Source: CAYLLD01 sp964425135
GTDB lineage: Bacteria > Pseudomonadota > Alphaproteobacteria > Rhodobacterales > Rhodobacteraceae
Reading direction: 5' to 3'
Length of the DNA: 64,000 bases
NCBI GenBank assembly: GCA_964425135.1
Contig: CAYRKW010000006.1
Coordinates: 14,930-78,929 of the forward strand
Positions 25,338-36,484 of the stretch are shown piece after piece. A program made the position numbers and the translations under genes. The notes beneath the pieces were generated by a model. The model saw nothing but the letters and a program-made list of their open reading frames with translations. It was not told where the DNA came from and did no database searches. Within the stretch, counting starts at the first letter, position 1. The number at the start of each line of letters is the position of its first letter.

Positions 25338-26216
25338 ATGTCCGCAACGCCGCCACTGCCCCTGTTTGACGAAAACCTGCGGGACAAGCGCCGCGCCCGC
25401 GCGCGCGCCTTGGGATTTGCCGATTTTTTGCACGCGGATGCGCTCAGGCAGATTGATGAGAGACGCAAAGAGATTAACCGTAGCTTTACGAGCGGCGCGA
25501 TTGTCAGCGGATTTCCCGATTTTTTCGCCCAAAGTGCTCCGATTGCGCTTCCGGGCACCGACTGGCACTTTGTTGCGGATGCGCCGATGCTTGATCTGCC
25601 GCGCGCCGCCCTTGATGTGGTTGTGCATCTGATGTGCCTCCATTGCGCCAATGATCCGGTCGGGCAGATCGTCCAATCGCGTCTTGCGCTAAAGCCCGAC
25701 GGGATGTTTATCGCAGCCATGCTTGGCGGGCGCAGTTTGCACGAGTTGCGCCAGTCGCTTGTGCAGGCGGAAACCGAAGTGCGCGGTGGCATGGCGCCGC
25801 GCATTGCGCCGATGGGGGATATCCGCGATCTGGGTGCGCTCTTGCAACGGGCGGGTCTTGCGTTGCCGGTGGCCGATAGTGACACGCTGACCGTCACGTA
25901 TAAATCGGCCCGCCATTTGATGCATGATCTGCGGTGTATGGGCGAGACCAATATCCTGAGCGCACAGGACAAGCGCCCCCTGCCGCGCAGAGTGATCGAC
26001 CGAACCTGTGAGATTTACGCCGAAGCCTTCGCGGCGGAAGGCGGACGCATCAAGGCGACATTCGAAATTGTCTATCTGACCGGATGGGCGCCAGATGAGA
26101 GCCAGCAAAAGCCGCTTCAACCTGGCTCTGCCACATCCCGGCTCGCGGATGCACTGGAGACAACCGAGCGTGATCCGCGCCTCCCGCCTGACTTCGGCAA
26201 AGACATGAGTGATTGA
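25338..26216 (+). CDS. SAM-dependent methyltransferase, NDUFAF5-like
   Basis: A 292-residue class I methyltransferase-like protein, similar to NDUFAF5/BioC-type proteins of alphaproteobacteria. It opens LFDENLRDKRRARARALGFA, a strong family signature. It has ALDVVVHLMCLHCANDPVGQ, the motif post-I region, and ALKPDGMFIAAMLGG. In mitochondria NDUFAF5 hydroxylates a complex I subunit; the bacterial substrate is not known to me. The SAM-binding GxGxG of classical enzymes is not evident, which is usual for this group. Divergent from comF; hemH follows 86 bases downstream. Confidence 0.82.
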   Translation: MSATPPLPLFDENLRDKRRARARALGFADFLHADALRQIDERRKEINRSFTSGAIVSGFPDFFAQSAPIALPGTDWHFVADAPMLDLPRAALDVVVHLMCLHCANDPVGQIVQSRLALKPDGMFIAAMLGGRSLHELRQSLVQAETEVRGGMAPRIAPMGDIRDLGALLQRAGLALPVADSDTLTVTYKSARHLMHDLRCMGETNILSAQDKRPLPRRVIDRTCEIYAEAFAAEGGRIKATFEIVYLTGWAPDESQQKPLQPGSATSRLADALETTERDPRLPPDFGKDMSD

Positions 26217-26302
26217 CGCCAATATCCGCTGCGCTAACTAGGGCAGGAAGTTCAAAGCGGCGCCAGCATCACAAAAAGGAGCGGCGAAAGGTGAAGGATC
26301 AC

Positions 26303-27355
26303 ATGGATCAGCCAGGTCAGGGTCGTCTGACCCATGCGCAAGCCGACCATCCTGCGGTGCCGCGTGCCAAGACTGGTGTGATCATTGCCAATCTGGGAAC
26401 GCCCGATGCGACCGACTATTGGTCCATGCGTCGCTATCTTAACCAGTTTTTGTCAGACCGGCGGGTGATCGACTACTCGCCATGGCTCTGGCAGCCGCTC
26501 TTGCAGCTTATCATCCTGTCCAAGCGCCCGTTCTCCTCAGGCGAGGCGTATCGCGGCATTTGGAACAACGAGAAGAACGAAAGCCCGCTTCTGACCGTTA
26601 CCCGCGATCAGTGCCGCAAGCTTGCCGATAAGCTGCATGCCGAGTTTGGTGCGGATGTTGAGGTGGATTTTGCCATGCGTTATGGCAACCCATCGACCAA
26701 ATCGGTGATTGAGGGGCTCAAGGACAAGGGCTGTGAGCGGATCATCTTCTTCCCGCTCTACCCGCAATATGCGGCACCCACGACCGCCACCGCCAATGAC
26801 GAAGCGTTTCGCGCAATGATGACGCTCAACTGGCAACCGGCTCTGCGCACTGTGCCTGCGTATTTCGATCTGCCGATCTATATTGAGGCTTTGGCGCGGA
26901 GCATCGAAGAGGCCTATGCCGGTTTCGAGACAAAGCCCGATATTCTCGTGACCTCCTATCACGGCGTGCCGCTACGCTATCTGATGGAGGGCGATCCCTA
27001 TCATTGCCAGTGCCAGAAAACGACGCGCCTGTTGCGGGAGCGTTTGGGATGGGAGGAGACCGAGATTGTCACGACCTTTCAGTCCAAATTCGGACCAGAG
27101 GAATGGGTCGGCCCCGCCACCGTCGATCACGTCGCCGAGCTTGCCAAAGCGGGCAAGACAAACATCGCCGTCGTGGCGCCGGCGTTCGCAACCGATTGCG
27201 TCGAGACGCTCGAAGAGATCAACGAAGAGATCAAGGAAAGCTTTGAAGAGGCCGGCGGCGAGGTGTTTCAATATATCCCCTGCCTCAATGACCGCGACGA
27301 TCACATCGACATGATGGCAGAGATCGTTAAGCGCGAAGGGGCAGGGTGGCTCTAG
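26303..27355 (+). CDS. hemH: ferrochelatase
   Basis: Inserts ferrous iron into protoporphyrin IX, the last step of haem synthesis. The 350-residue protein has GVIIANLGTPDATDYWSMRR at the start, the conserved RYLNQFLSDRRVI, FPLYPQYAAPTTAT, and the catalytic TSYHGVP with the metal-site His. PAFATDCVETLEEI is the C-terminal Glu-rich helix. I take ATG at 26303, with GAAGGA before it; GTG at 26291, with AAAGGAG before it, is nearly as good and would add four residues. The 3' side carries repeat family 2. Confidence 0.96.
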   Translation: MDQPGQGRLTHAQADHPAVPRAKTGVIIANLGTPDATDYWSMRRYLNQFLSDRRVIDYSPWLWQPLLQLIILSKRPFSSGEAYRGIWNNEKNESPLLTVTRDQCRKLADKLHAEFGADVEVDFAMRYGNPSTKSVIEGLKDKGCERIIFFPLYPQYAAPTTATANDEAFRAMMTLNWQPALRTVPAYFDLPIYIEALARSIEEAYAGFETKPDILVTSYHGVPLRYLMEGDPYHCQCQKTTRLLRERLGWEETEIVTTFQSKFGPEEWVGPATVDHVAELAKAGKTNIAVVAPAFATDCVETLEEINEEIKESFEEAGGEVFQYIPCLNDRDDHIDMMAEIVKREGAGWL

Positions 27356-27429
27356 CTGCGCTACCTCTCGATCAGGTGCCTTTGAAACAAAATTCTCGTC
27401 TCAAACTGTAAGCGCTCGCTCACAACAAG

Positions 27430-27546
27430 CGCGTGTCCGGTAACGCCCGACAGCCCCTGACCTCTAAGCCGACAGTGAATTTCTCGCAATTCACGACAGA
27501 CCTACCCCTAGAGAAAGGTCTTCACCCCCAACCCAAGGGTCGGGGG
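27430..27546 (+). repeat. structured intergenic repeat, family 2 copy 1
   Basis: About 117 nt, matching the reverse complement of 49346-49460 at roughly 80 percent by eye. Shared blocks include CCTGACCTCTAAGCCGACAG, which then reads GTGAATT, TCTCGC and AATTCAC. The GTGAATT/AATTCAC pair makes a 7-bp hairpin; GTCCGG/CCCGAC and GACCT/AGGTC could form further stems. It lies between convergent hemH and sbtB, as copy 2 lies between two convergent genes. I do not recognise a named family. Confidence 0.7.
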
Positions 27547-27593
27547 ATGTTCTGATTTCTTACATCGAACGTTCACTGTTGGTGGATCAGAGT

Positions 27594-27611
27594 TGTTGGA
27601 CGGCGCTCTAA
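27594..27611. repeat. 18-nt sequence shared with 362-379
   Basis: Identical copy of TGTTGGACGGCGCTCTAA in the hemH-sbtB intergenic region, in the same orientation as at 362-379. Both copies lie at the 3' end of a minus-strand gene. No known identity. Confidence 0.4.
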
Positions 27612-27682
27612 CGCAACGAGTATGAAACCAATCCGAAGGTTAAGGCCTGCCACAATCTAGCTGCGCAAGAAGCGAAAGCCCC

Positions 27683-27991
27683 TCAAAACCGCTCCGCCCT
27701 TAGCACCTGCGCATCCGTCACCGAAACCACACCGATATGTCGCTCGACGACCTCAAAGGCGGCACTCAAAAGCGGGTCCAGACGTTCCGGCTTGATCAGA
27801 CAGATGACCATCACCATCCCCGACCGCCCCACTTGCCCCTCGCGCGTCCATTGGCCCGAGCGTCCCGAGCCGCCGCGCACTGGCACGACCGTATAGCCGG
27901 TCACACCAGCATCGGTCAGCGCCTGCGTCAAACGCCCCTCCAGCGGCTTTTCGATCACGATTTCTACACGTTTTGCGGTATGTGTTTGCAT
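27683..27991 (-). CDS. sbtB: PII-like regulator paired with SbtA (SbtB-like)
   Basis: A 102-residue ferredoxin-like-fold PII protein. It begins with the basic strand KRVEIVIEKPLEG, has the loop GYTVVPVRGGSGRSGQWTRE with GQVGRSG in the T-loop position, and MVMVICLIKPERLDPLLSAA as the second half. In cyanobacteria SbtB binds adenine nucleotides and controls the bicarbonate transporter SbtA. Here the gene follows sbtA with one base between, a strong functional link. ATG at 27991 is used; 12 further upstream codons lie inside sbtA. The symbol rests on context and fold and should be read as SbtB-like. Confidence 0.78.
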   Translation of the reverse strand: MQTHTAKRVEIVIEKPLEGRLTQALTDAGVTGYTVVPVRGGSGRSGQWTREGQVGRSGMVMVICLIKPERLDPLLSAAFEVVERHIGVVSVTDAQVLRAERF

Positions 27992-27992
27992 A

Positions 27993-28970
27993 TCAGCCTC
28001 CAACCACAGCGCTCGCCATCGCCACATAAAGCGGGATGCCGAGGGTCAGGTTAAACGGGAAGGTAACGCCCAGCGACAGCGTGAGATAAACCGCCGGGTT
28101 CGCCTCCGGCAGCGCTACCCGCATGGCAGCAGGTACAGCGATATAAGAGGCCGAGGCGGACAGAACCATCAACAACACAACGCCACCTGTCGAGAGCCCG
28201 ATCAACATGCCAAACGCCAGCCCCAGGACCGATCCCAGCACCGGCATCACAATCCCAAAAATCACCGCGCCCAGTCCCAAGACGCCCTTCGATTGCCGCA
28301 ACCCGCGTCCGGCCACCAGCCCCATGTCCAGCAGGAACAGGCACAGCACGCCTTTGAACGGTGAGACGATGAAGGATGAGATTTCGGCCAGCCCTTTCTC
28401 GCCCGTTATCATGCCGATCACGAAACTGCCGACCAGCAACACAATGGAGCCGTTGAGCATGATCTCCCGCAGCAGCCCCGGCTCCATGCGTCCCGCCGAT
28501 CCGCTTCGAGCGACGAGCCATAACGCCGATAAGATCGCTGGCGCTTCCATCGCAGCGGCCACCGCGACCATATAGCCTTCTGCATCAATCCCGCGGCCCT
28601 CCAGGATCGACGTTCCGGCAACAAAAGTGACAATACTTATCGACCCGTAGTGTGCCGCCACTGCCGCTGCATCGAGCGCCGTGAGTTTTGTTAGAATTTT
28701 GAGTAAGGCGTAGGCGATAAACGGGAGGCCAAAGGACAAAACAATCCCCGCCCCCACCGTCATCAGCAGCGTGCTATCCACCCCATGCGAGGCAACCGAC
28801 GCGCCGCCCTTAAAGCCGATGGCAAACAGCAGATAAATCGACATCCCCTTGGCCACCGCTTCAGGGATCGACAGATCCGAGCGGGCCAGAGCCGCCATCA
28901 GGCCAAGCACGAAGGACAGAACGATCGGGGAGACAAGATTGGTGCCCGCCAGCGCGAGGATTTCGTTCAT
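27993..28970 (-). CDS. sbtA: sodium-dependent bicarbonate transport permease, SbtA family
   Basis: A 325-residue, ~10-helix membrane protein of the SbtA (DUF897) family, which imports bicarbonate with sodium. Typical blocks are NLVSPIVLSFVLGLMAALAR, with LYLLF-like KGMSIYLLFAIGFKGG, then VAAHYGSISIVTFVAGTSIL, VLCLFLLDMGLVAGRGL, and SASASYIAVPAAMRVALPEA with NPAVYLTLSLGVTFPFNLTL. No carbon-fixation genes are in this window, so it probably supplies bicarbonate for carboxylases or pH balance. Upstream is a 330-base region with possible regulatory repeats. Confidence 0.9.
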   Translation of the reverse strand: MNEILALAGTNLVSPIVLSFVLGLMAALARSDLSIPEAVAKGMSIYLLFAIGFKGGASVASHGVDSTLLMTVGAGIVLSFGLPFIAYALLKILTKLTALDAAAVAAHYGSISIVTFVAGTSILEGRGIDAEGYMVAVAAAMEAPAILSALWLVARSGSAGRMEPGLLREIMLNGSIVLLVGSFVIGMITGEKGLAEISSFIVSPFKGVLCLFLLDMGLVAGRGLRQSKGVLGLGAVIFGIVMPVLGSVLGLAFGMLIGLSTGGVVLLMVLSASASYIAVPAAMRVALPEANPAVYLTLSLGVTFPFNLTLGIPLYVAMASAVVGG

Positions 28971-29300
28971 TTCAATGCCCTTCGGTTGCCCCTTGAACTA
29001 TACCGTGTCGCGCAGTGAAGCAACCGAAATGGCGGCGTTGCGCGGGGCAGGTTGGCACCGTGCGCACTTCTTTTGAGCGGTAATCCAAGGTATCGTTTCG
29101 CGGCTCATTTGACGTGATGAGCGTGGGTTTCGGACCAGCACGTCCGATGCAAACCCGATGAAAGTCCGACAGAAGTCCGAAAACGAGATATCTTAGAAAA
29201 CGCAGCATTATCAGTAAGATATACGATAAGCGAAAGGGCGCATCGACAAAACGCACACAAACGCGCGCACGCTCCGGCTACCCTTCGTTAAGAAATCAGA
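28971..29300. promoter_or_regulatory. sbtA upstream region with inverted and direct repeats
   Basis: These 330 bases hold no convincing gene. ATATCTTA (29188-29195) and TAAGATAT (29215-29222) form an 8-bp inverted repeat with a 19-base centre. Just to its left GTCCGA occurs three times within about 45 bases (near 29147, 29165 and 29175). Such clustering upstream of a transporter suggests an operator, but the regulator is not evident. Confidence 0.35.
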
Positions 29301-29699
29301 TCACAGCCAGTCGCGCAGGATCGGGATCAGGGGCACATCAGCGGGCGGCATGGGGTAGTTTTTCAATTCCTGCACCCGCGCCCATTTCAGCGTTTGCCCC
29401 TCGCGCGCCATCGGAACGCCCTCCCATTTGCGGCAGGCAAAGAGCGGCATCAGCAGGTGAAATTCCTCGTAACTGTGGCTGGCAAAGGTAAGCGGCGCAA
29501 GGCAGCTGTTCCAGGTCTCAATTCCCAATTCTTCGTGCAACTCCCGGATCAGCGCAGCCTCCGGCGTCTCGCCGTCCTCAACTTTGCCGCCCGGAAACTC
29601 CCACAGGCCCGCCATCGACTTGCCCTCAGGTCGCTGCGCCAGCAAAATCCGCCCGTCCGCATCGATCAGCGCGACCGCCGACACCAGCAGCGTTTTCAT
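29301..29699 (-). CDS. mutT: 8-oxo-dGTP diphosphatase (MutT-type Nudix hydrolase)
   Basis: Removes oxidised dGTP from the nucleotide pool to prevent A:T to C:G mutations. The 132-residue protein has a full Nudix box, GGKVEDGETPEAALIRELHE followed by ELGI, after LLAQRPEGKSMAGLWEFPGG, the MutT-type loop. LKNYPMPPAD near the C-terminus is also MutT-like. It overlaps argJ by ATGA, and argJ overlaps ppiC by ATGA, so ppiC-argJ-mutT form one unit as in many Rhodobacterales. Confidence 0.93.
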   Translation of the reverse strand: MKTLLVSAVALIDADGRILLAQRPEGKSMAGLWEFPGGKVEDGETPEAALIRELHEELGIETWNSCLAPLTFASHSYEEFHLLMPLFACRKWEGVPMAREGQTLKWARVQELKNYPMPPADVPLIPILRDWL

Positions 29700-30925
29700 G
29701 AGCGGTAATCGGCGTTGATGGTGATATATTGATGGGTCAGATCGCAGGTCCAGACGGTCGATTGCCCTGCGCCAATGCCCATATCTACGGCGATCCGCAA
29801 GGTCTCACCCTTCATATACGCGGCACCTGCCGCTTCGGTGTAGCTGTCGGCAACCCAGCCCTTTTCCGCGACCAGAACATCGCCGAAATGGATGGTGATC
29901 TTGTCCCGATCCGCAGGCTCACCCGCCTTGCCGATGGCCATGACGATCCGGCCCCAATTGGGGTCTTCGCCAGCGATTGCGGTCTTCACAAGCGGTGAGT
30001 TGGCGATGGATTTGGCGACGATCTTGGCCGAGGCATCGCTCTGCGCGCCGCTCACAGCAACCTCGACAAACTTGCTCGCCCCTTCGCCATCGCGCACCAC
30101 CTGATGGGCCAGATCGAGCATTACGCTATGCAAGGCATCGCGAAACCCGCTCCCCTCAATTGCCCCGTTGCCCGCCTTACCGGTCGCCGCGACAATCAGG
30201 CTGTCAGAGGTCGAGGTGTCACTATCGACGGTGATGGCATTGAACGTCACTTCCGTCAGGTCCGAGACCATGGCCTGCAACGCGCTCTGCTCAATCGCGG
30301 CATCGGTGAAGATATAGACCAGCATCGTGCCCATATCCGGCTCGATCATGCCGGAACCCTTGGCAAACCCCGCAATCGACACCGTCACGCCACCCACATC
30401 GCAAGCGGCACTTGCGCCTTTGGCAAATGTGTCGGTCGTCATGATCGCGTGGGCGGCAGCCTTGGCACCTTTGGCGTCAAGCGCGTGCGCCAGAGAGTCT
30501 AACTTTCCGGTGATCTGCTCAGGCGGCAGACGCTCGCCAATCACGCCGGTCGAGGCCGGAAAAATATTCCCTGTCACAGTCCCAAGCACATCTGCGGTTT
30601 TCGCCACAGTAGCATTGACGGTATCTGTACCAGCGCCGCCGGTGAACGCATTCGCGTTGCCCGAATTCACCAGAATCCCGACCGGTTTGGCTGCATCCAC
30701 GTTGCCAATATGCGTCTCGCACCACAAAACGGGTGGAGAGCGTGTGGCAGAGCGTGTGAAAACGCCCGCAACGGACGCACCTGCGCAAACCTCTGCCAGC
30801 ATCACATCATCACGATCTTGGTATTTGATGCCTGCCGCAATGCTCGCAAAGCGCACGCCGTCAATGATGGGCAGCTCCGCAAAGCCGCCCTTGGGCGCAA
30901 GAGGGGATATTGTGCTCCCGCTCAT
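29696..30925 (-). CDS. argJ: bifunctional glutamate N-acetyltransferase/amino-acid acetyltransferase
   Basis: Transfers acetyl groups between N-acetylornithine and glutamate, cycling acetate in arginine synthesis. It is made as a precursor that cuts itself before a Thr nucleophile. The 409-residue protein shows AHAIMTTDTFAKG, with the predicted nucleophile Thr163, NIFPASTGVIGE before it, and SDTSTSDSLIVAATG in the beta chain. GEDPNWGRIVMAIGKAGE is the classic C-terminal block. Middle gene of ppiC-argJ-mutT. Confidence 0.96.
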   Translation of the reverse strand: MSGSTISPLAPKGGFAELPIIDGVRFASIAAGIKYQDRDDVMLAEVCAGASVAGVFTRSATRSPPVLWCETHIGNVDAAKPVGILVNSGNANAFTGGAGTDTVNATVAKTADVLGTVTGNIFPASTGVIGERLPPEQITGKLDSLAHALDAKGAKAAAHAIMTTDTFAKGASAACDVGGVTVSIAGFAKGSGMIEPDMGTMLVYIFTDAAIEQSALQAMVSDLTEVTFNAITVDSDTSTSDSLIVAATGKAGNGAIEGSGFRDALHSVMLDLAHQVVRDGEGASKFVEVAVSGAQSDASAKIVAKSIANSPLVKTAIAGEDPNWGRIVMAIGKAGEPADRDKITIHFGDVLVAEKGWVADSYTEAAGAAYMKGETLRIAVDMGIGAGQSTVWTCDLTHQYITINADYRS

Positions 30926-31776
30926 TGCGCGTTCAAAAGCCCGCTTTCACGAATGGCTGAGAACGGCACTTTGGCTTCGGTGCGCTGCACATCTGCACCC
31001 GCACGCAATTCATCAAGCTGCGCCTTAATATTGGCATCGCGCACTTGCGCGGTGAGTTGCTCGCGCACATCGTCAAGGCTTGGCGGCAGCTTCTCGCGGG
31101 TGTCGTTGAGCTTGATCACATGCCAGCCGAACTGGGTTTGCACCGGCTCAGACACAGCGCCTTTTTCGAGCGCGGCGACGGCGGCCTGAAACTCCGGCAC
31201 CATCTGGCCATCGGCAAACCAGCCCAGATCACCGCCGCGCGGCCCCGAGGGGCCGGTTGATTTTTCTCGCGCCACATCGGCGAAATCCGCGCCGCCATTG
31301 ACCATTTCAATCACCGCCTGCGCCTCTTCAGCGGTCGGAAGAAGGATATGTGCCGCAGAATATTCCAGTGTGGGCGCGACATTCGCGAATTGCTCGTCAT
31401 ATGCCGCTTGCAGCGCCGCTTCATCAATCGGCTCGGCTGCAAGGCGCGAGATGATCCGGTTGGCGATGATCGAATTGCGCTCGTTCTTAAGCATCAACTG
31501 CGTACGCAGATCGTCTTGCGCGGGGTCCATCTGCTCGGTGCCGGCCAAAATCGCCTGATCGATCAGCTGGTCCAGCATGCCTACATAAAGCTGCTGATCT
31601 TCGTAGTTTTGATACTGCTCGGGCAGCCGTTCCATCAGAGCAATCAGATTGCCAAGGGTAATATCTGTCCCGTTGATCGTCGCAAGCACTGTCCCGGCAT
31701 CATAATTGGCATCCTGAGCAAAAACCGGGCTTGTTCCGGTGAGAAATGCAGCGAGGGCGAGAGGCAGTAAACGCAT
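30922..31776 (-). CDS. peptidylprolyl isomerase, parvulin type, periplasmic
   Basis: A 284-residue exported chaperone/isomerase. Residues 1-20 are a signal peptide (PLALAAFLTGTSPVFA) with cleavage before QDANYD. An N-terminal helical region resembling SurA/PrsA chaperone domains follows. The parvulin domain spans ~residues 130-225: YSAAHILLPTAEEAQAVIEM, then FADVAREKSTGPSGPRGGDL with GWF, and FGWHVIKLND at its end. ATG at 31776 gives a clean signal; the open frame extends nine codons further without one. It is divergent from secA. Confidence 0.92.
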   Translation of the reverse strand: MRLLPLALAAFLTGTSPVFAQDANYDAGTVLATINGTDITLGNLIALMERLPEQYQNYEDQQLYVGMLDQLIDQAILAGTEQMDPAQDDLRTQLMLKNERNSIIANRIISRLAAEPIDEAALQAAYDEQFANVAPTLEYSAAHILLPTAEEAQAVIEMVNGGADFADVAREKSTGPSGPRGGDLGWFADGQMVPEFQAAVAALEKGAVSEPVQTQFGWHVIKLNDTREKLPPSLDDVREQLTAQVRDANIKAQLDELRAGADVQRTEAKVPFSAIRESGLLNAQ

Positions 31777-32028
31777 GTGAACTCCAGTACAGTGGCGCGC
31801 CATTCATTGCTGGCGGCATGGGTGACGTTGACAGGACCGCATGCGCCGCTTACATGCCAAATCTGGCCGGAAAATCGGCTTTCGTGGTGCGAGCCCTCGT
31901 GAGATTTGGTCCATAAACCGAAAACCCGCGCGGCGGCAAGCACCAGCACAGGAAATTGACCGGATGTGCACCGGTGCGCACAACCCCGCGCCGCCGCCAT
32001 CACGACAAGAGTTAAGAACGGAGCCGCC

Positions 32029-34810
<2,782 letters not shown>

Positions 34811-34824
<14 letters not shown>

Positions 34825-35914
34825 ACGCGCTGCTCCACCTCTCAGACTATCGCGCCGCACTGCGATTGGCGGCGGGATTGCCATCTCGATGATGGCGAAA
34901 CAGGCTCAAGCCAACTCTGCGCGGACCGCCTTTTATGTCCCGCCCGAAGAGCATCCGCACGAGATGACCTTCATGCAGTGGCCCGCATCGCGAAACGTGC
35001 ATCGCGACCGGGTATTTCTGGGCATGCTCCAGGACACAATCGCGCGCATCGCTAACACCATTTCCGACTTCGAGCCGGTGGTCCTTCTGGCAGCAGCCGA
35101 GCATCACGCGACCATCCGCCCGCAAGTATCGCGGGCGGTGGAGCTTTGGGATATTCCCACCGAAGACCTTTGGTGTCGCGATTCCGGGCCGATTTTCGTG
35201 ATCGATAATGCGGGCAATCGTGCGATCCGGCACATCCGCTTTAACGGTTGGGGCGAGAAGCAAATCAACACATTCGACAGCCGGATTGCAGGTGAAGTTG
35301 CTGAGCGGCTCGCCCTTCCGCTACTGCCGTCGCGCCTGAAAGGCGAGGCGGGCGGGGTTGAGCAGGATGGTCATGGCCTCCTGATCGCGCATGAAAGTTC
35401 ATGGGTGAACGACAATCGCAATCCGGGCATGTCCCGCGATGAGATCGAGGCTGAGCTTCTGGGGGCTTACGGCGCGGATCGCATGATCTGGACGCAGGGC
35501 GTTTGGGATGAGGACATCACCGACTATCACATCGACAGCCTCGCCCGTTTCACCGGCCCATCGCGTCTGCTCATAAATCTGCCAGATGCGCCGGACCTGT
35601 CCGATCCCTTCCATACCGCCGCGCAAGAGACCCATGACGCACTCGTCGCAAGTGGGCTAGAGATTGAGGTGATCCCCGAGCCGAACAAACGCCGCGTATA
35701 CTCCATCGATTTTGTGGCCTCCTATGCAAATTACTACGTCTGCAACGGCGCAGTGATCGCAGCGCAATTCGGTGATCCGCGCACGGATGGAATTGCGGTC
35801 GATGCGCTCTCGCGTCACTTCCCGAACCGCGAGATTGTCACGCTCAACGTCGATCCATTGGGCGAAGTGGGCGGCGGCATACATTGCGCGACCCAGCAAA
35901 TGCCGCGCGCCTAG
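34811..35914 (+). CDS. agmatine deiminase / peptidylarginine deiminase family protein with Tat signal
   Basis: A 367-residue protein of the PAD_porph family, which hydrolyses guanidino groups of agmatine or arginine derivatives. It has MTFMQWPASRNVHRDR, LWCRDSGPIFVIDN with the active-site Asp, ITDYHIDSLARF with the His, and GEVGGGIHCATQQMPRA with the catalytic Cys near the end. Unlike cytosolic agmatine deiminases it starts with a twin-arginine signal (LRLSRRTAIGGG then AISMMAKQAQA), so it should act in the periplasm. The ATG at 34811 lies inside the secA SEC-C codons, overlapping by 14 bases; the open frame runs further back in secA antiphase and is not used. Confidence 0.88.
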
Positions 35915-35917
35915 GTG

Positions 35918-36358
35918 CTAGGTCTCAGCGGCCCGCTCCCAGCGCAGTTGCACGTCGGGCAAGCCTTCCTCATTATCCCCATCGCTCCCGCCAATCGGGA
36001 TGAACCCTTCGCGGTCATAGAACGCTCTGGCCGCTGAATTGGCCGCGAACACCCAAAGCGTCAGGGACGTTTGACCGTCCTGCGCGATGTTGAGCAAGCG
36101 GCGACCAACCCCGCGCCCTTGTGCGTCAGCGGCGAGATAAAGTGCCGTGACAACCGTCCCATCGCGAACGCAAAACCCCACGATCTCACCCTCTTCGACC
36201 GCCACCCAAGCCGGTACGGAGGCAAGCCTATCGCGCCAAAACCCCTCCATCGACGCCGCGCTATGCAGCATGGGCATCCAGGGCATGCTGTCGATCCAAT
36301 CGCGCAGGATCGCCACACAGGCCTGCGCATCAGCCGCTCGTGCGTTGCGAATTTCCAT
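35918..36358 (-). CDS. GNAT family N-acetyltransferase
   Basis: A 146-residue acetyltransferase. It opens IRNARAADAQACVAILRDWI, the usual alpha1 region, has LYLAADAQGRGVGRRLLNIA for acetyl-CoA binding (motif A), and SLTLWVFAANSAARAFYDRE with GFIPIGGSD (motif B). Convergent with the deiminase gene, with 3 bases between their stops. Substrate unknown. Confidence 0.9.
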   Translation of the reverse strand: MEIRNARAADAQACVAILRDWIDSMPWMPMLHSAASMEGFWRDRLASVPAWVAVEEGEIVGFCVRDGTVVTALYLAADAQGRGVGRRLLNIAQDGQTSLTLWVFAANSAARAFYDREGFIPIGGSDGDNEEGLPDVQLRWERAAET

Positions 36359-36484
36359 GATAAACCCTTGTTTTTGCCCTTGCTAACAAATCGCACACAC
36401 TGTTGCAGTATTGATCGCAGCCGCTTGACCTTACTTCGCGCAAGCGCAATTGTTAACGCGCGGGGGCTCAACTATCGGCGGAGT

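Larger units (their letters stand above)
27356..27682. other. intergenic region between hemH and the PII-like gene
   Basis: These 327 bases between convergent genes hold no open frame that looks coding. They contain copy 1 of repeat family 2 (27430-27546) and the 18-nt repeat at 27594-27611. The remaining sequence shows no feature I recognise. Confidence 0.6.

Noticed and set aside
28972..29256. 94-codon minus-strand ORF upstream of sbtA
   Set aside because: No family resemblance, low-quality composition, and it covers the likely sbtA promoter region with repeats.
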